Part shown: in pieces, positions 11,143 to 18,965 of the stretch
How the letters are laid out: every line of letters starts with the position of its first letter
Numbering within the stretch: position 1 is the first letter of the stretch
Origin: Candidatus Kaistella beijingensis
GTDB taxonomy: Bacteria > Bacteroidota > Bacteroidia > Flavobacteriales > Weeksellaceae
DNA: 64,000 nt
Direction: 5' to 3'
NCBI RefSeq assembly: GCF_020084865.1
Contig: NZ_CP071953.1
Location: 2,356,001 to 2,420,000 of the forward strand
Made by a program: the position numbers and the translations under genes
The notes under the pieces: generated by a model
What the model saw: only the letters and a program-made list of their open reading frames with translations
What the model was told of the DNA's origin: nothing
Database searches by the model: none

Positions 11143-11366
11143 AATAACTTTAATTTGGGTTAAAAAATAATTCGTCACTAATGTATGACAAAATTTAATA
11201 AAAATATAATATTTCTTAAAAAAAACTATTTTTATTTAAACAATTGTTAAAAATTGATTCTAATTAAGCATTGTTCTAGGTACAAGTTTAAGGGTAAGGT
11301 TTTTTCGGTATAGGGCTTTATGGCGTCTTTCTAAAGGGCCAAATAAAATTACAGGAGGTAATTCCT

Positions 11367-12278
11367 TTAAGTTGTTAACCACTCATTAACAAGGCTTGCG
11401 GCCAATCTGGAGGTTCTTTCACCGATATCATAAACTGGATTCACCTCTGCAACATCCATCGCTAATAATTTTCGGGATTTAAGAATATGCTTAAAAAAAT
11501 GCATAAAAGTTGAATCAGCAAAAATTCCATTATAAGCTAAAGCGGAAACGCCGGGAGAAATCGCCACATTGAAAACGTCCATACAAATGGTGAGATAAAG
11601 GATATCGCAATTTTCTAAAAAATAATCAATCTCCTTATATAGATGTGTAAGGTTTTCAAAAAAGAGCTCATCCGCCAAAATATACTTCATTCCAAATTGA
11701 TGTGCGGAGTCGAAAAGTCTTAAAGTATTTGAATTTCGTTGAATCCCGATATGTAAAGAGTGAATGTTTCCTTCCTGCGCAATCTGCCAAAAACCTGTTC
11801 CAGAACTTGCTAATCCATTTTCGGGTTCTCGGTTATCAAAATGTGCATCAATATTAATAATTCCGATTTTTTTATTTGGAAACGCTTTTCTAATTCCTGA
11901 ATAATGGGCGAAAGTAACTTCGTGACCACCACCAAGAACGATGGATTTTCCCGTATATTCTAAAGTTTTAGCAACTTTTTCAGCAAGTTTGTTTTGAGAA
12001 TTTTCAAGATTTCCATCTTCACAATAAACGTTTCCAAAATCTTTTAATGAAAATTCGGGATGGACAACGGGAAAATTCGACATGTTTTTTCGGATGATAT
12101 CGGGTGCATCTTTTGCTCCGATTCTTCCTTTATTTCTTCGCACGCCTTCATCTACGGCGAAGCCATGTAAAACGAAATCTTTCGGCGAAATCTTTGCGTA
12201 ATCATTTTCCAAAAAAACTTTTTGAAAAATTCTTTGAGCTAAAATATCGTCGCCGTCGTTGCGTCCTTGCCAAATCAT
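11367..12278 (-). CDS. hutG: Formimidoylglutamase (arginase/ureohydrolase family)
   Basis: The 303-residue protein is a ureohydrolase most like HutG, which hydrolyses N-formimidoyl-glutamate in histidine breakdown. Metal ligands are visible at His119 (GGGHEVTF) and at Asp144, His146 and Asp148 (NIDAHFDNR). The last ligand motif, normally DxD, reads TICMDVFN, so its first Asp is replaced by Cys233 and only Asp235 remains; I believe this variant occurs in flavobacterial relatives. No other hut genes lie in the window, and the neighbour is paaA. Agmatinase or another amidinohydrolase is possible, but the separate agmatinase at 43.1 kb makes that less likely. Confidence 0.8.
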   Translation of the reverse strand: MIWQGRNDGDDILAQRIFQKVFLENDYAKISPKDFVLHGFAVDEGVRRNKGRIGAKDAPDIIRKNMSNFPVVHPEFSLKDFGNVYCEDGNLENSQNKLAEKVAKTLEYTGKSIVLGGGHEVTFAHYSGIRKAFPNKKIGIINIDAHFDNREPENGLASSGTGFWQIAQEGNIHSLHIGIQRNSNTLRLFDSAHQFGMKYILADELFFENLTHLYKEIDYFLENCDILYLTICMDVFNVAISPGVSALAYNGIFADSTFMHFFKHILKSRKLLAMDVAEVNPVYDIGERTSRLAASLVNEWLTT

Positions 12279-12371
12279 TGATTAATTTGAGATTTACTCA
12301 CTGGTTTTTCTTATTTTTAATGGAGTTCGTGATTACTCCGCAATTGAAATTTGAAGATTTATGAAACAGAA

Positions 12372-13319
12372 TTATTCATTATTAATGAGTTCCTTGCTCA
12401 TTTTTTCTGCATACGCCATCGCCGCTTCCTTTACCCACGCATTTTCCTGCTGTGCTTTTCTTTTGGTTTCAAGGCGTTTTTTGTTGCATGGTCCGTTTCC
12501 TTTCAAAACTTCCATAAATTCATCCCAAGGTAAATCGCCGAAGTCGTAATGTCCTCGCTCTTCATTCCATTTTAAATTTTCATCAGGAATTTTCAGTCCT
12601 AAAAATTCAGCTTGCGGAACGGTTACATCTACGAACCTTTGTCTCAAGGAATCGTTGCTTTCTCGCTTAACTCTGTAATTCATAGATTTTTGTGAATTCG
12701 GTGAAGCATCATCGTTTGGACCGAACATCATTAAAGCAGGCCACCAAAAACGGTTCAGAGCTTCCTGTGCCAAATCTTTTTGTTCTTTTGTACCGCGGCA
12801 AAGCGTCATCAAAATTTCGTAACCCTGTCTTTGGTGAAAGGATTCCTCTTTGCAAATTCTCACCATCGCCCTTGAATAAGGTCCGTAAGAATTTCCCATC
12901 AACATTACTTGGTTCATAATGGCGGCGCCATCAACGAGCCAACCAATTGCACCAATATCTGCCCAAGAAAGTGCGGGATAATTGAAAATACTTGAATATT
13001 TTGCTTTTCCAGAAAGCATGTCGTTGTAAGTGGAATCACGGTCTGCATAGATTGTTCCGTCGTTCAAGGTTTCTGTTGCGGCATAAAGGTAAAGTCCATG
13101 TCCTGCTTCATCTTGAATTTTTGCTAAAAGTGCCATTTTTCTGCGGAGAGAAGGAGCTCTTGTGATCCAATTGGCTTCAGGAAGCATGCCCACGACTTCT
13201 GAATGGGCGTGTTGCGAAATTTGACGAACAAGGAGTTTGCGGTAATCTTCCGGCATTACATCTTTGGGCTCGACTTTATTTTCTGCCTGAACGTATTGTA
13301 AAAATTTTTCTGTATCCAT
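12372..13319 (-). CDS. paaA: 1,2-phenylacetyl-CoA epoxidase, oxygenase subunit PaaA
   Basis: The 315-residue protein is the catalytic di-iron subunit of the multicomponent phenylacetyl-CoA epoxidase. Ferritin-like helices carry the carboxylate and His ligands ([15 protein letters not shown] and [15 protein letters not shown], each with E..H spacing typical of bacterial multicomponent oxygenases). Full length compared with PaaA (about 310-330). It follows a small unknown gene and paaE on the same strand. No paaB, paaC or paaD follows: the next gene is hutG. PaaA needs PaaC for stability and activity in studied systems, so the missing subunits must be encoded elsewhere or the enzyme is not functional. 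Confidence 0.93.
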   Translation of the reverse strand: MDTEKFLQYVQAENKVEPKDVMPEDYRKLLVRQISQHAHSEVVGMLPEANWITRAPSLRRKMALLAKIQDEAGHGLYLYAATETLNDGTIYADRDSTYNDMLSGKAKYSSIFNYPALSWADIGAIGWLVDGAAIMNQVMLMGNSYGPYSRAMVRICKEESFHQRQGYEILMTLCRGTKEQKDLAQEALNRFWWPALMMFGPNDDASPNSQKSMNYRVKRESNDSLRQRFVDVTVPQAEFLGLKIPDENLKWNEERGHYDFGDLPWDEFMEVLKGNGPCNKKRLETKRKAQQENAWVKEAAMAYAEKMSKELINNE

Positions 13320-13360
13320 AATTGCTTTTAGCTTTCAGCAATCTGCTTTCGGCTTTTTTA

Positions 13361-13434
13361 GTGAATTAAATTTTGGCTAAAGTCAACGGAATGTTGATTT
13401 TTATAAATAGGGTTAAAGTCCGTTCGTTTTGATG
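13361..13434 (+). repeat. Paired-palindrome GGCTAAAGCC element, copy 1
   Basis: This intergenic copy reads TTTTGGCTAAAGTC ... GGGTTAAAGTCCGTTC ... GATG. It aligns with the copies at 24471-24543 and, inverted, at 63806-63880. The palindromes are partly decayed here. Confidence 0.65.
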
Positions 13435-13479
13435 ATTGCTTCTGCGGAAAGCTTATTTCCGCAAGCAGAAAGCAAAAGA

Positions 13480-13737
13480 CTAAAGTTTCTTTCCGCTCAA
13501 ATCATCCTTCAAATAAATCCCAATTTTCTGATTCGAGAATTCTCCCGCTACAAAGGTAACAGTCTTTTCAGGAGTCTTTATTTCATATTCATTGAAGAAA
13601 TAAACCTGTCCTTCAAAAGGACCTCTCACTTCAATTTTTCGGTCGGAGCAATTCCAATAGTGGTTCCAGATATTCAATCCGTCCACTTTATATTCTTTGT
13701 CAACTTCAATCAATGAAGCAAATTTCCAGTCCGCCAT
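13480..13737 (-). CDS. Small hypothetical protein between paaE and paaA
   Basis: I do not recognise this 85-residue protein. It is soluble, rich in aromatic and charged residues (WKFASL, NIWNHYWNCSD, GQVYFFNEYEI) and looks like a small beta-rich domain; there is no signal peptide. It does not resemble PaaB, which has a different motif order and ends in an IWVV-type segment. Its position between paaE and paaA on the same strand suggests a role in the same oxygenase system, but this is inference. It is preceded by a 10-11-bp degenerate repeat array (AATTTACCAA type). Confidence 0.7.
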   Translation of the reverse strand: MADWKFASLIEVDKEYKVDGLNIWNHYWNCSDRKIEVRGPFEGQVYFFNEYEIKTPEKTVTFVAGEFSNQKIGIYLKDDLSGKKL

Positions 13738-13862
13738 GATTTTATTTTTTTAATTTACCAATTTATCAATGCAGCAATTTACCAATCTTGTTAAAATTTT
13801 AACTTGCCAAATTTCAAATTCCATAATTGTTACATCGTAAATTTACACATTGTTGCATTAGA

Positions 13863-14951
13863 TTAAACATCGTAATTCAGCATCACCACATTTGTTGTGG
13901 GGTGGCATTGGCAAGTGAGGACAAATCCTTTTTCCACTTCATCTTCTGTTAAAGCAAAATTTTTCTCCATGTAAACTTCGCCTTCCATTACCTGTGCTTT
14001 ACACGTGCAGCAAACACCGCCTTTACATGCGAAAGGAACCGGAAGTTTCTCTTGCAAAGCCTGGTCTAAAATACTATTTTTTTTCGAATTGAGGTGAAAG
14101 GAATATTCATCATCATCAATGATCAAGGTCACCATGCTTTCAAGATTTGGGATGGCTTTGAATTCGTCGCTCATTTCCGCATTTTCCTCGTCGTCGGGAG
14201 CAGCATAATATTCGTACATGATTTGCAGCGAAGGAACTTTCTTGTCTTTTTTAAGGTAATCCGCAATACCTTTAATCATTTCCGAAGGACCACAAATAAA
14301 GTAAGTTGCTTCTTGAACTGGAATCTCTGTAAATCTTTCAAATAAAATATCGAGTTTTTCAGGTGAGATTCTGCCTTCAAAAAGTTCGTCCTCAAAATGT
14401 TTTTCTCTGGAAAGAAGATAAATCACTTTAAATCTTCCCTCAAATTTTTGCACCAGTTCATCGATTTCTTTTTTAAAGATAATGTCGGTCAAACTTTTAT
14501 TGCTGAAAAAAAGGTAGGCTGTACTTTTCGGTTCCTGATAAAGCGCTTCTTTCAAATTGGATAGAACGGGTGAAATTCCGCTTCCCGCAGCAAGTCCGAT
14601 GTAGGTTTTCTCGTTGGATGCGTGATAATTGGTGTAGAAATGTCCCATTGGAGCCATCACTTCCAGGGTTTCGCCAGTTTTCAATTCATTATTTAAAAAA
14701 GTTGAAACTTTTCCGCCATCCAAATGTTTCACCAAGATTTCTAATTCGGAATTTCCTTCGGTTGGAGCGTTGATGATGGAATAGCTTCGTCGCAAATCTT
14801 CTTCCCCAAAAACAAATCTCACATTGAGATACTGTCCTTGCTTAAAAGAAAACTCATGTCTTAAATTTTGTGGAATTTCAAAGGCGATGTGTACGGAATC
14901 GTTGGTTTCCTTCGCAACTTTGGTGGTTTTTAAATGATGAAAATGGTGCAT
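13863..14951 (-). CDS. paaE: 1,2-phenylacetyl-CoA epoxidase reductase subunit PaaE
   Basis: This 362-residue reductase passes electrons from NAD(P)H through FAD and a 2Fe-2S cluster to the PaaA oxygenase. An FAD-binding domain (RRSYSIINAP) comes first, then an NAD(P)-binding domain (GLAAGSGISPVLSN, TYFICGPSEMI), then a plant-type ferredoxin domain with CKGGVCCTCKAQ and a late LTCQC Cys. I chose the Met at 14951 because the upstream in-frame start adds 13 residues with no homology-like pattern. It is the first gene of the truncated paa cluster; paaBCD are not nearby. Confidence 0.9.
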   Translation of the reverse strand: MHHFHHLKTTKVAKETNDSVHIAFEIPQNLRHEFSFKQGQYLNVRFVFGEEDLRRSYSIINAPTEGNSELEILVKHLDGGKVSTFLNNELKTGETLEVMAPMGHFYTNYHASNEKTYIGLAAGSGISPVLSNLKEALYQEPKSTAYLFFSNKSLTDIIFKKEIDELVQKFEGRFKVIYLLSREKHFEDELFEGRISPEKLDILFERFTEIPVQEATYFICGPSEMIKGIADYLKKDKKVPSLQIMYEYYAAPDDEENAEMSDEFKAIPNLESMVTLIIDDDEYSFHLNSKKNSILDQALQEKLPVPFACKGGVCCTCKAQVMEGEVYMEKNFALTEDEVEKGFVLTCQCHPTTNVVMLNYDV

Positions 14952-15161
14952 GTTTCTATTAATATCAATCTTATAAATGACTGCTAACAAATATAATGTT
15001 TTTTTAGATTTTAGGGAAAGAAACAGAGATTGCAGAAATTCGGAAATTTTGTCTTGTCAAATCTTTACAAACTATTGCTAAATCGGAAATTTTGACCGAA
15101 ATTTTAACAATTTTTAAACTAGAACAATGTTTGTGTTAAAGATTTCAGAATTAATAAATGA

Positions 15162-15212
15162 TTGATAGAACATTAAGAATTCAGTGCTAAATTTGTGTGG
15201 GTTCTTAATGTT
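15162..15212 (+). promoter_or_regulatory. clpB promoter inside an inverted repeat
   Basis: TAAATTTG (15188-15195) fits the TAnnTTTG -7 box, with TTG at 15162-15164 at a 23-bp spacing. A perfect 11-bp inverted repeat, AACATTAAGAA (15169-15179) and TTCTTAATGTT (15202-15212), brackets the -7 box and the predicted start site, as an operator for a dimeric repressor might. It is not the CIRCE sequence. Confidence 0.55.
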
Positions 15213-15240
15213 TTTCTAACTTAAAAAATTACAACAAAAT

Positions 15241-17844
15241 ATGAACTTAAATCAATTTACCGTAAAATCACAGGAGGCCATCCAAAAAGCGCAACAAATC
15301 GCGATGGAATTTGGCAACCAGAGTATTGAGCCGCAACATCTTTTGGAAGGCATCTTCCAAAGTGATGAAAATATATCGAAATTTTTATTGAAAAAATCTG
15401 AAGTGGACGAAACCCTTGTTCGCGACAGAAACCGGGAAAGCATCGAAAACCTTCCGAAAGTGGAAGGCGGAAACATTTATCTAAGCCAAAGCGCCAACAA
15501 AGTTTTATTGGAAGCTCCAAATATCGCCAAAAAAATGGGCGACGAATATGTAACGATTGAACATTTATGGTTGGCTTTATTGGAAGTTTCCTCCCCAGTT
15601 TCAAAAATGTTGAAAGATATGGGTGTTACCAAATCCCTTTTGGAAGGCGGAATTAAGGAACTTCGCAAAGGTTCCAAAGCGACTTCTGCAAGTTCAGAGG
15701 AAACTTATCAAAGTTTAAATAAGTATGCAAAAAATTTCAACGAACTTGCTGCAGAAGGAAAATTAGATCCTGTTATTGGTCGTGATGAAGAAATCCGCAG
15801 AGTTTTACAAATTTTATCGAGAAGAACGAAAAACAATCCCATCCTAATTGGAGAACCAGGCGTTGGAAAAACCGCCATTGCAGAGGGAATTGCTCACCGA
15901 ATTATTTCCGGCGACGTTCCGGAAAACCTCATGGATAAAACATTGTATTCCTTAGATATGGGAGCCTTAATTGCCGGTGCAAAATACAAAGGTGAATTTG
16001 AAGAACGTTTGAAAAGCGTTGTCAATGAAGTTATTAAATCTGACGGACAAATTATTTTATTCATCGATGAAATTCATACTTTGGTTGGAGCAGGCGGTGG
16101 TGAAGGCGCAATGGATGCTGCCAATATTTTGAAGCCTGCATTGGCGAGAGGCGAACTTCGCGCCGTTGGAGCCACAACCTTGAACGAATATCAAAAATAT
16201 TTTGAAAAAGATAAAGCCTTAGAAAGACGTTTCCAAAAAGTGATGGTGGAAGAACCGGATACAGAAAGTGCGATTTCAATTTTGCGTGGAATTAAAGATA
16301 AATACGAAGCCCACCACAAAGTAAGAATTAAAGATGAGGCAATTATCGCCGCTGTAGAAATGTCGCAACGTTATATTTCCGACCGTTTTTTACCCGACAA
16401 GGCGATTGATTTGATTGATGAAGCTTCCGCAAAATTGAGAATGGAAATCAATTCAAAACCCGAAGAATTGGACGTTTTGGATAGAAAATTAATGCAGATG
16501 GAAATTGAACTCGCTGCGATTTCACGAGAAGGTAATCAGACTAAAATTGATCACTTAAAAGAAGATATTGCCAAAATTCAAGAAGAGCGTAACGCTTTAA
16601 ATGCAAAATGGTTGGCTGAAAAGCAAAAATCCGAAGATTTAACCGCCCTTAAAAAAGAAATTGAAGCCTTGAAATTAGAAGCAGAACGCGCTTCCAGAGC
16701 TGGAGATTACGCAAAAGTTGCCGAAATTCAGTACGGAAAGATCAAGGAGAAAGAAGCCGAATTGGAAAAACTCGAATTGGAAATGCAAAATCATCAAAAC
16801 GAGTTGATTAAAGAAGAAGTTACCGCCGAAGATATTTCTGAAGTGATTTCAAAATGGACAGGAATTCCGGTGACGAAACTTTTGCAATCTGAACGCGAAA
16901 AATTATTGCATTTGGAGGACGAACTCCACAAAAGAGTTGTCGGTCAAGACGAAGCAATCACTTCCGTTGCAGACGCCATCCGCAGAAACAGAGCAGGTTT
17001 GAACGACGAGAAAAAACCAATCGGAAGTTTTCTATTTTTGGGAACAACCGGTGTCGGAAAAACCGAACTCGCAAAAGCACTCGCCGAATTTTTGTTCGAC
17101 GACGAAAATAATATGACGAGAATTGATATGAGCGAATATCAGGAAAAACATTCGGTTTCCAGACTTGTCGGTGCTCCTCCTGGTTACGTTGGTTACGATG
17201 AAGGCGGACAATTGACGGAAGCAGTTCGCAGAAGACCTTATTCCGTGGTGCTTTTAGACGAAATTGAAAAAGCGCATCCCGATGTTTTCAACACCTTATT
17301 GCAGGTTTTGGATGATGGAAGATTAACCGATAATAAAGGAAGAGTGGTGAATTTCAAAAATTCAATTATTATAATGACTTCCAATCTTGGTTCACATTTA
17401 ATTCAAGAACGCTTCGACTCCGCTCAGCGTGACAGCGATGATAATGTAGATTTTGAAACCATTGAAAAAACCAAAGAAGAAGTTTTCGGATTGCTGAAAC
17501 AGACTTTACGTCCAGAATTTTTGAACAGAATTGATGAAATCGTTCTTTTCCGGCCTTTAAACAAAAAAGAAATCGAAAAAATCGTTCATTACCAATTACG
17601 CAGTTTCAATAAAATGTTGGAAAAACGTGGAATTATCATGACTGCAACCGAAGACGCGATCAATTATTTAACCAACAAAGGTTACGACCCAAGTTTTGGA
17701 GCAAGACCATTGAAAAGAGTGCTTCAACAGGAAGTTTTAAATAAATTATCCAAAGAAATTCTTGCCGGAAACATCAACGATAACGAAAGAATAACGCTGG
17801 ATTATTTCGATGAAAGCGGTTTGGTTTTTCGTCCTACAGAATAA
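15241..17844 (+). CDS. clpB: ATP-dependent disaggregase ClpB
   Basis: This 867-residue Hsp100 protein rescues aggregated proteins together with DnaK. In order it has the N-domain (1-150), AAA-1 with Walker A GEPGVGKTAIAEG (from 204), the long coiled-coil middle domain (about 400-530) that defines ClpB, and AAA-2 with Walker A GTTGVGKTELAKA (from 601). Residues 725-731 (DSAQRDS, after LIQERF) are encoded by an inserted copy of a dispersed repeat, in a loop of AAA-2 that varies among ClpB proteins. The reading frame is intact on both sides. A -7 box with a flanking inverted repeat lies just upstream. Confidence 0.97.
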   Translation: MNLNQFTVKSQEAIQKAQQIAMEFGNQSIEPQHLLEGIFQSDENISKFLLKKSEVDETLVRDRNRESIENLPKVEGGNIYLSQSANKVLLEAPNIAKKMGDEYVTIEHLWLALLEVSSPVSKMLKDMGVTKSLLEGGIKELRKGSKATSASSEETYQSLNKYAKNFNELAAEGKLDPVIGRDEEIRRVLQILSRRTKNNPILIGEPGVGKTAIAEGIAHRIISGDVPENLMDKTLYSLDMGALIAGAKYKGEFEERLKSVVNEVIKSDGQIILFIDEIHTLVGAGGGEGAMDAANILKPALARGELRAVGATTLNEYQKYFEKDKALERRFQKVMVEEPDTESAISILRGIKDKYEAHHKVRIKDEAIIAAVEMSQRYISDRFLPDKAIDLIDEASAKLRMEINSKPEELDVLDRKLMQMEIELAAISREGNQTKIDHLKEDIAKIQEERNALNAKWLAEKQKSEDLTALKKEIEALKLEAERASRAGDYAKVAEIQYGKIKEKEAELEKLELEMQNHQNELIKEEVTAEDISEVISKWTGIPVTKLLQSEREKLLHLEDELHKRVVGQDEAITSVADAIRRNRAGLNDEKKPIGSFLFLGTTGVGKTELAKALAEFLFDDENNMTRIDMSEYQEKHSVSRLVGAPPGYVGYDEGGQLTEAVRRRPYSVVLLDEIEKAHPDVFNTLLQVLDDGRLTDNKGRVVNFKNSIIIMTSNLGSHLIQERFDSAQRDSDDNVDFETIEKTKEEVFGLLKQTLRPEFLNRIDEIVLFRPLNKKEIEKIVHYQLRSFNKMLEKRGIIMTATEDAINYLTNKGYDPSFGARPLKRVLQQEVLNKLSKEILAGNINDNERITLDYFDESGLVFRPTE
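17411..17434 (+). repeat. FDSAQ repeat inserted in clpB
   Basis: The 24 bases are one arm of the family also found at 34666, 35041 and 59158. They read in frame as RFDSAQRD within ClpB. Except for one base, they match the right arm next to the GIY-YIG gene. Confidence 0.85.
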
Positions 17845-17932
17845 AAAAAAGTGAAGTTTAACTTTCATTAACATAATATCGGAGTTAAACCTCCGTTTAA
17901 TTACTAATTTTTTTTCATCATTTGTGTTTTTA

Positions 17933-17965
17933 AAATCTACCGGATTTATTCGGTAGGTTTTTTTA
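17933..17965 (+). terminator. clpB terminator
   Basis: The hairpin AATCTACCG / CGGTAGGTT is followed by a T run, 90 bp after the clpB stop and just before the convergent EEP-family gene. Confidence 0.75.
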
Positions 17966-17967
17966 TT

Positions 17968-18801
17968 TTATCTTGGAAATCTAATTTCTGCAATCACGGG
18001 AAAGTGATCCGATGGATAGAGCAGGTTTTCCCTTCTGTCATTGATAGTTCTGATGTTTTCGCATAAAAATTTCTGTAAAAAAATATAATCAATACGTTCT
18101 TTAGCGGGCTTAGAAATATCGAATGCTTGGAAAGTTCCTTTTGGTCCGTAATGTGTTTTTTTACTATGATAATAAGCATCAGAAAGATTTTCTGAAAGGA
18201 TCTTGATTGGCTTGGTGTCTTCCGTGAGATTGAAATCTCCCGTTAAAACCACAGGAAAATTTTTTGTATTAAAAGATTTGATCATCTTTAGGATTAATTG
18301 CACCGAATTGTCCCGTGCAACAATTCCAACATGGTCCAAATGAACGTTAAAAGCCCAAAACTTCCTGCCATCTTTTTTCATTTTAAACAAAGCATAAGTA
18401 CAGATTCTGTTATATGCTGCGTCCCAACCTTTTGAAGGTTTTTGTGGTGTTTCGCTTAACCAAAAAGTTCCGGATTCTAAAACTTTCAGTTTTTCGGCAT
18501 CATAAAAAATGGCGGAATATTCACCTTTATTCGCTCCATCATCTCTTCCAACTCCCACAAAATCATAGTTTCTTAATCCGGATTTTATATCGACCATTTG
18601 TTGGGGCACAGCTTCCTGAACTCCGAAAAAATCTGGGTGATAATAATCCATCAGCTGAATGGCTTCAGCTTTTCGGTTGTCCCAGGAATTCTCTTTGTCA
18701 GATTCTAAAGAAAGCCGAATATTGTAGGTCATCACCTTTAAATTTTGCGCCTGAAAATTCAGTAAAAAGAATACCGAAAAAATAAACTCTAAAATTTTCA
18801 T
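17968..18801 (-). CDS. Exported endonuclease/exonuclease/phosphatase family hydrolase
   Basis: This 277-residue protein has a signal peptide (MKILEFIFSVFFLLNFQAQ) and the EEP fold motifs: MTYNIR at the start of the mature part, FFGVQEAVPQQ with the metal-binding Glu, FNVHLDHVG, TGDFNLTED and the C-terminal SDHFPV with the catalytic His. Exported members in Bacteroidota hydrolyse phosphodiesters or phosphomonoesters of nucleic acids, lipids or inositol phosphates; the substrate cannot be read from sequence. It is divergent from the ABC-F gene. Confidence 0.88.
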   Translation of the reverse strand: MKILEFIFSVFFLLNFQAQNLKVMTYNIRLSLESDKENSWDNRKAEAIQLMDYYHPDFFGVQEAVPQQMVDIKSGLRNYDFVGVGRDDGANKGEYSAIFYDAEKLKVLESGTFWLSETPQKPSKGWDAAYNRICTYALFKMKKDGRKFWAFNVHLDHVGIVARDNSVQLILKMIKSFNTKNFPVVLTGDFNLTEDTKPIKILSENLSDAYYHSKKTHYGPKGTFQAFDISKPAKERIDYIFLQKFLCENIRTINDRRENLLYPSDHFPVIAEIRFPR

Positions 18802-18919
18802 TGGATAAGGATTTAAAAAAGTTTTTTAAAGGTAGAAATTTTAAAAAACAAAACCTTCAAATTTCTGGAAATCCTAAAAACCTCTTATTTTCCGTCGTCA
18901 TCAATTCATTTACTTTCTT

Positions 18920-18927
18920 TACTTTTG
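18920..18927 (+). promoter_or_regulatory. -7 box for the ABC-F gene
   Basis: TACTTTTG fits TAnnTTTG and places transcription start near 18934. This supports translation start at 18966, not at the longer reading-frame start at 18801. Confidence 0.55.
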
Positions 18928-18965
18928 CACCTCGAAAATTACTTATTGCTAATTGCTTATTATTT

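Noticed and set aside
13480..13737. Small gene next to paaA as PaaB
   Set aside because: Length is similar but the motifs of PaaB are absent and the order of strands does not match; it is kept as hypothetical.
18801..18965. N-terminal extension of the ABC-F protein
   Set aside because: It lies before or across the predicted promoter and has no family pattern.
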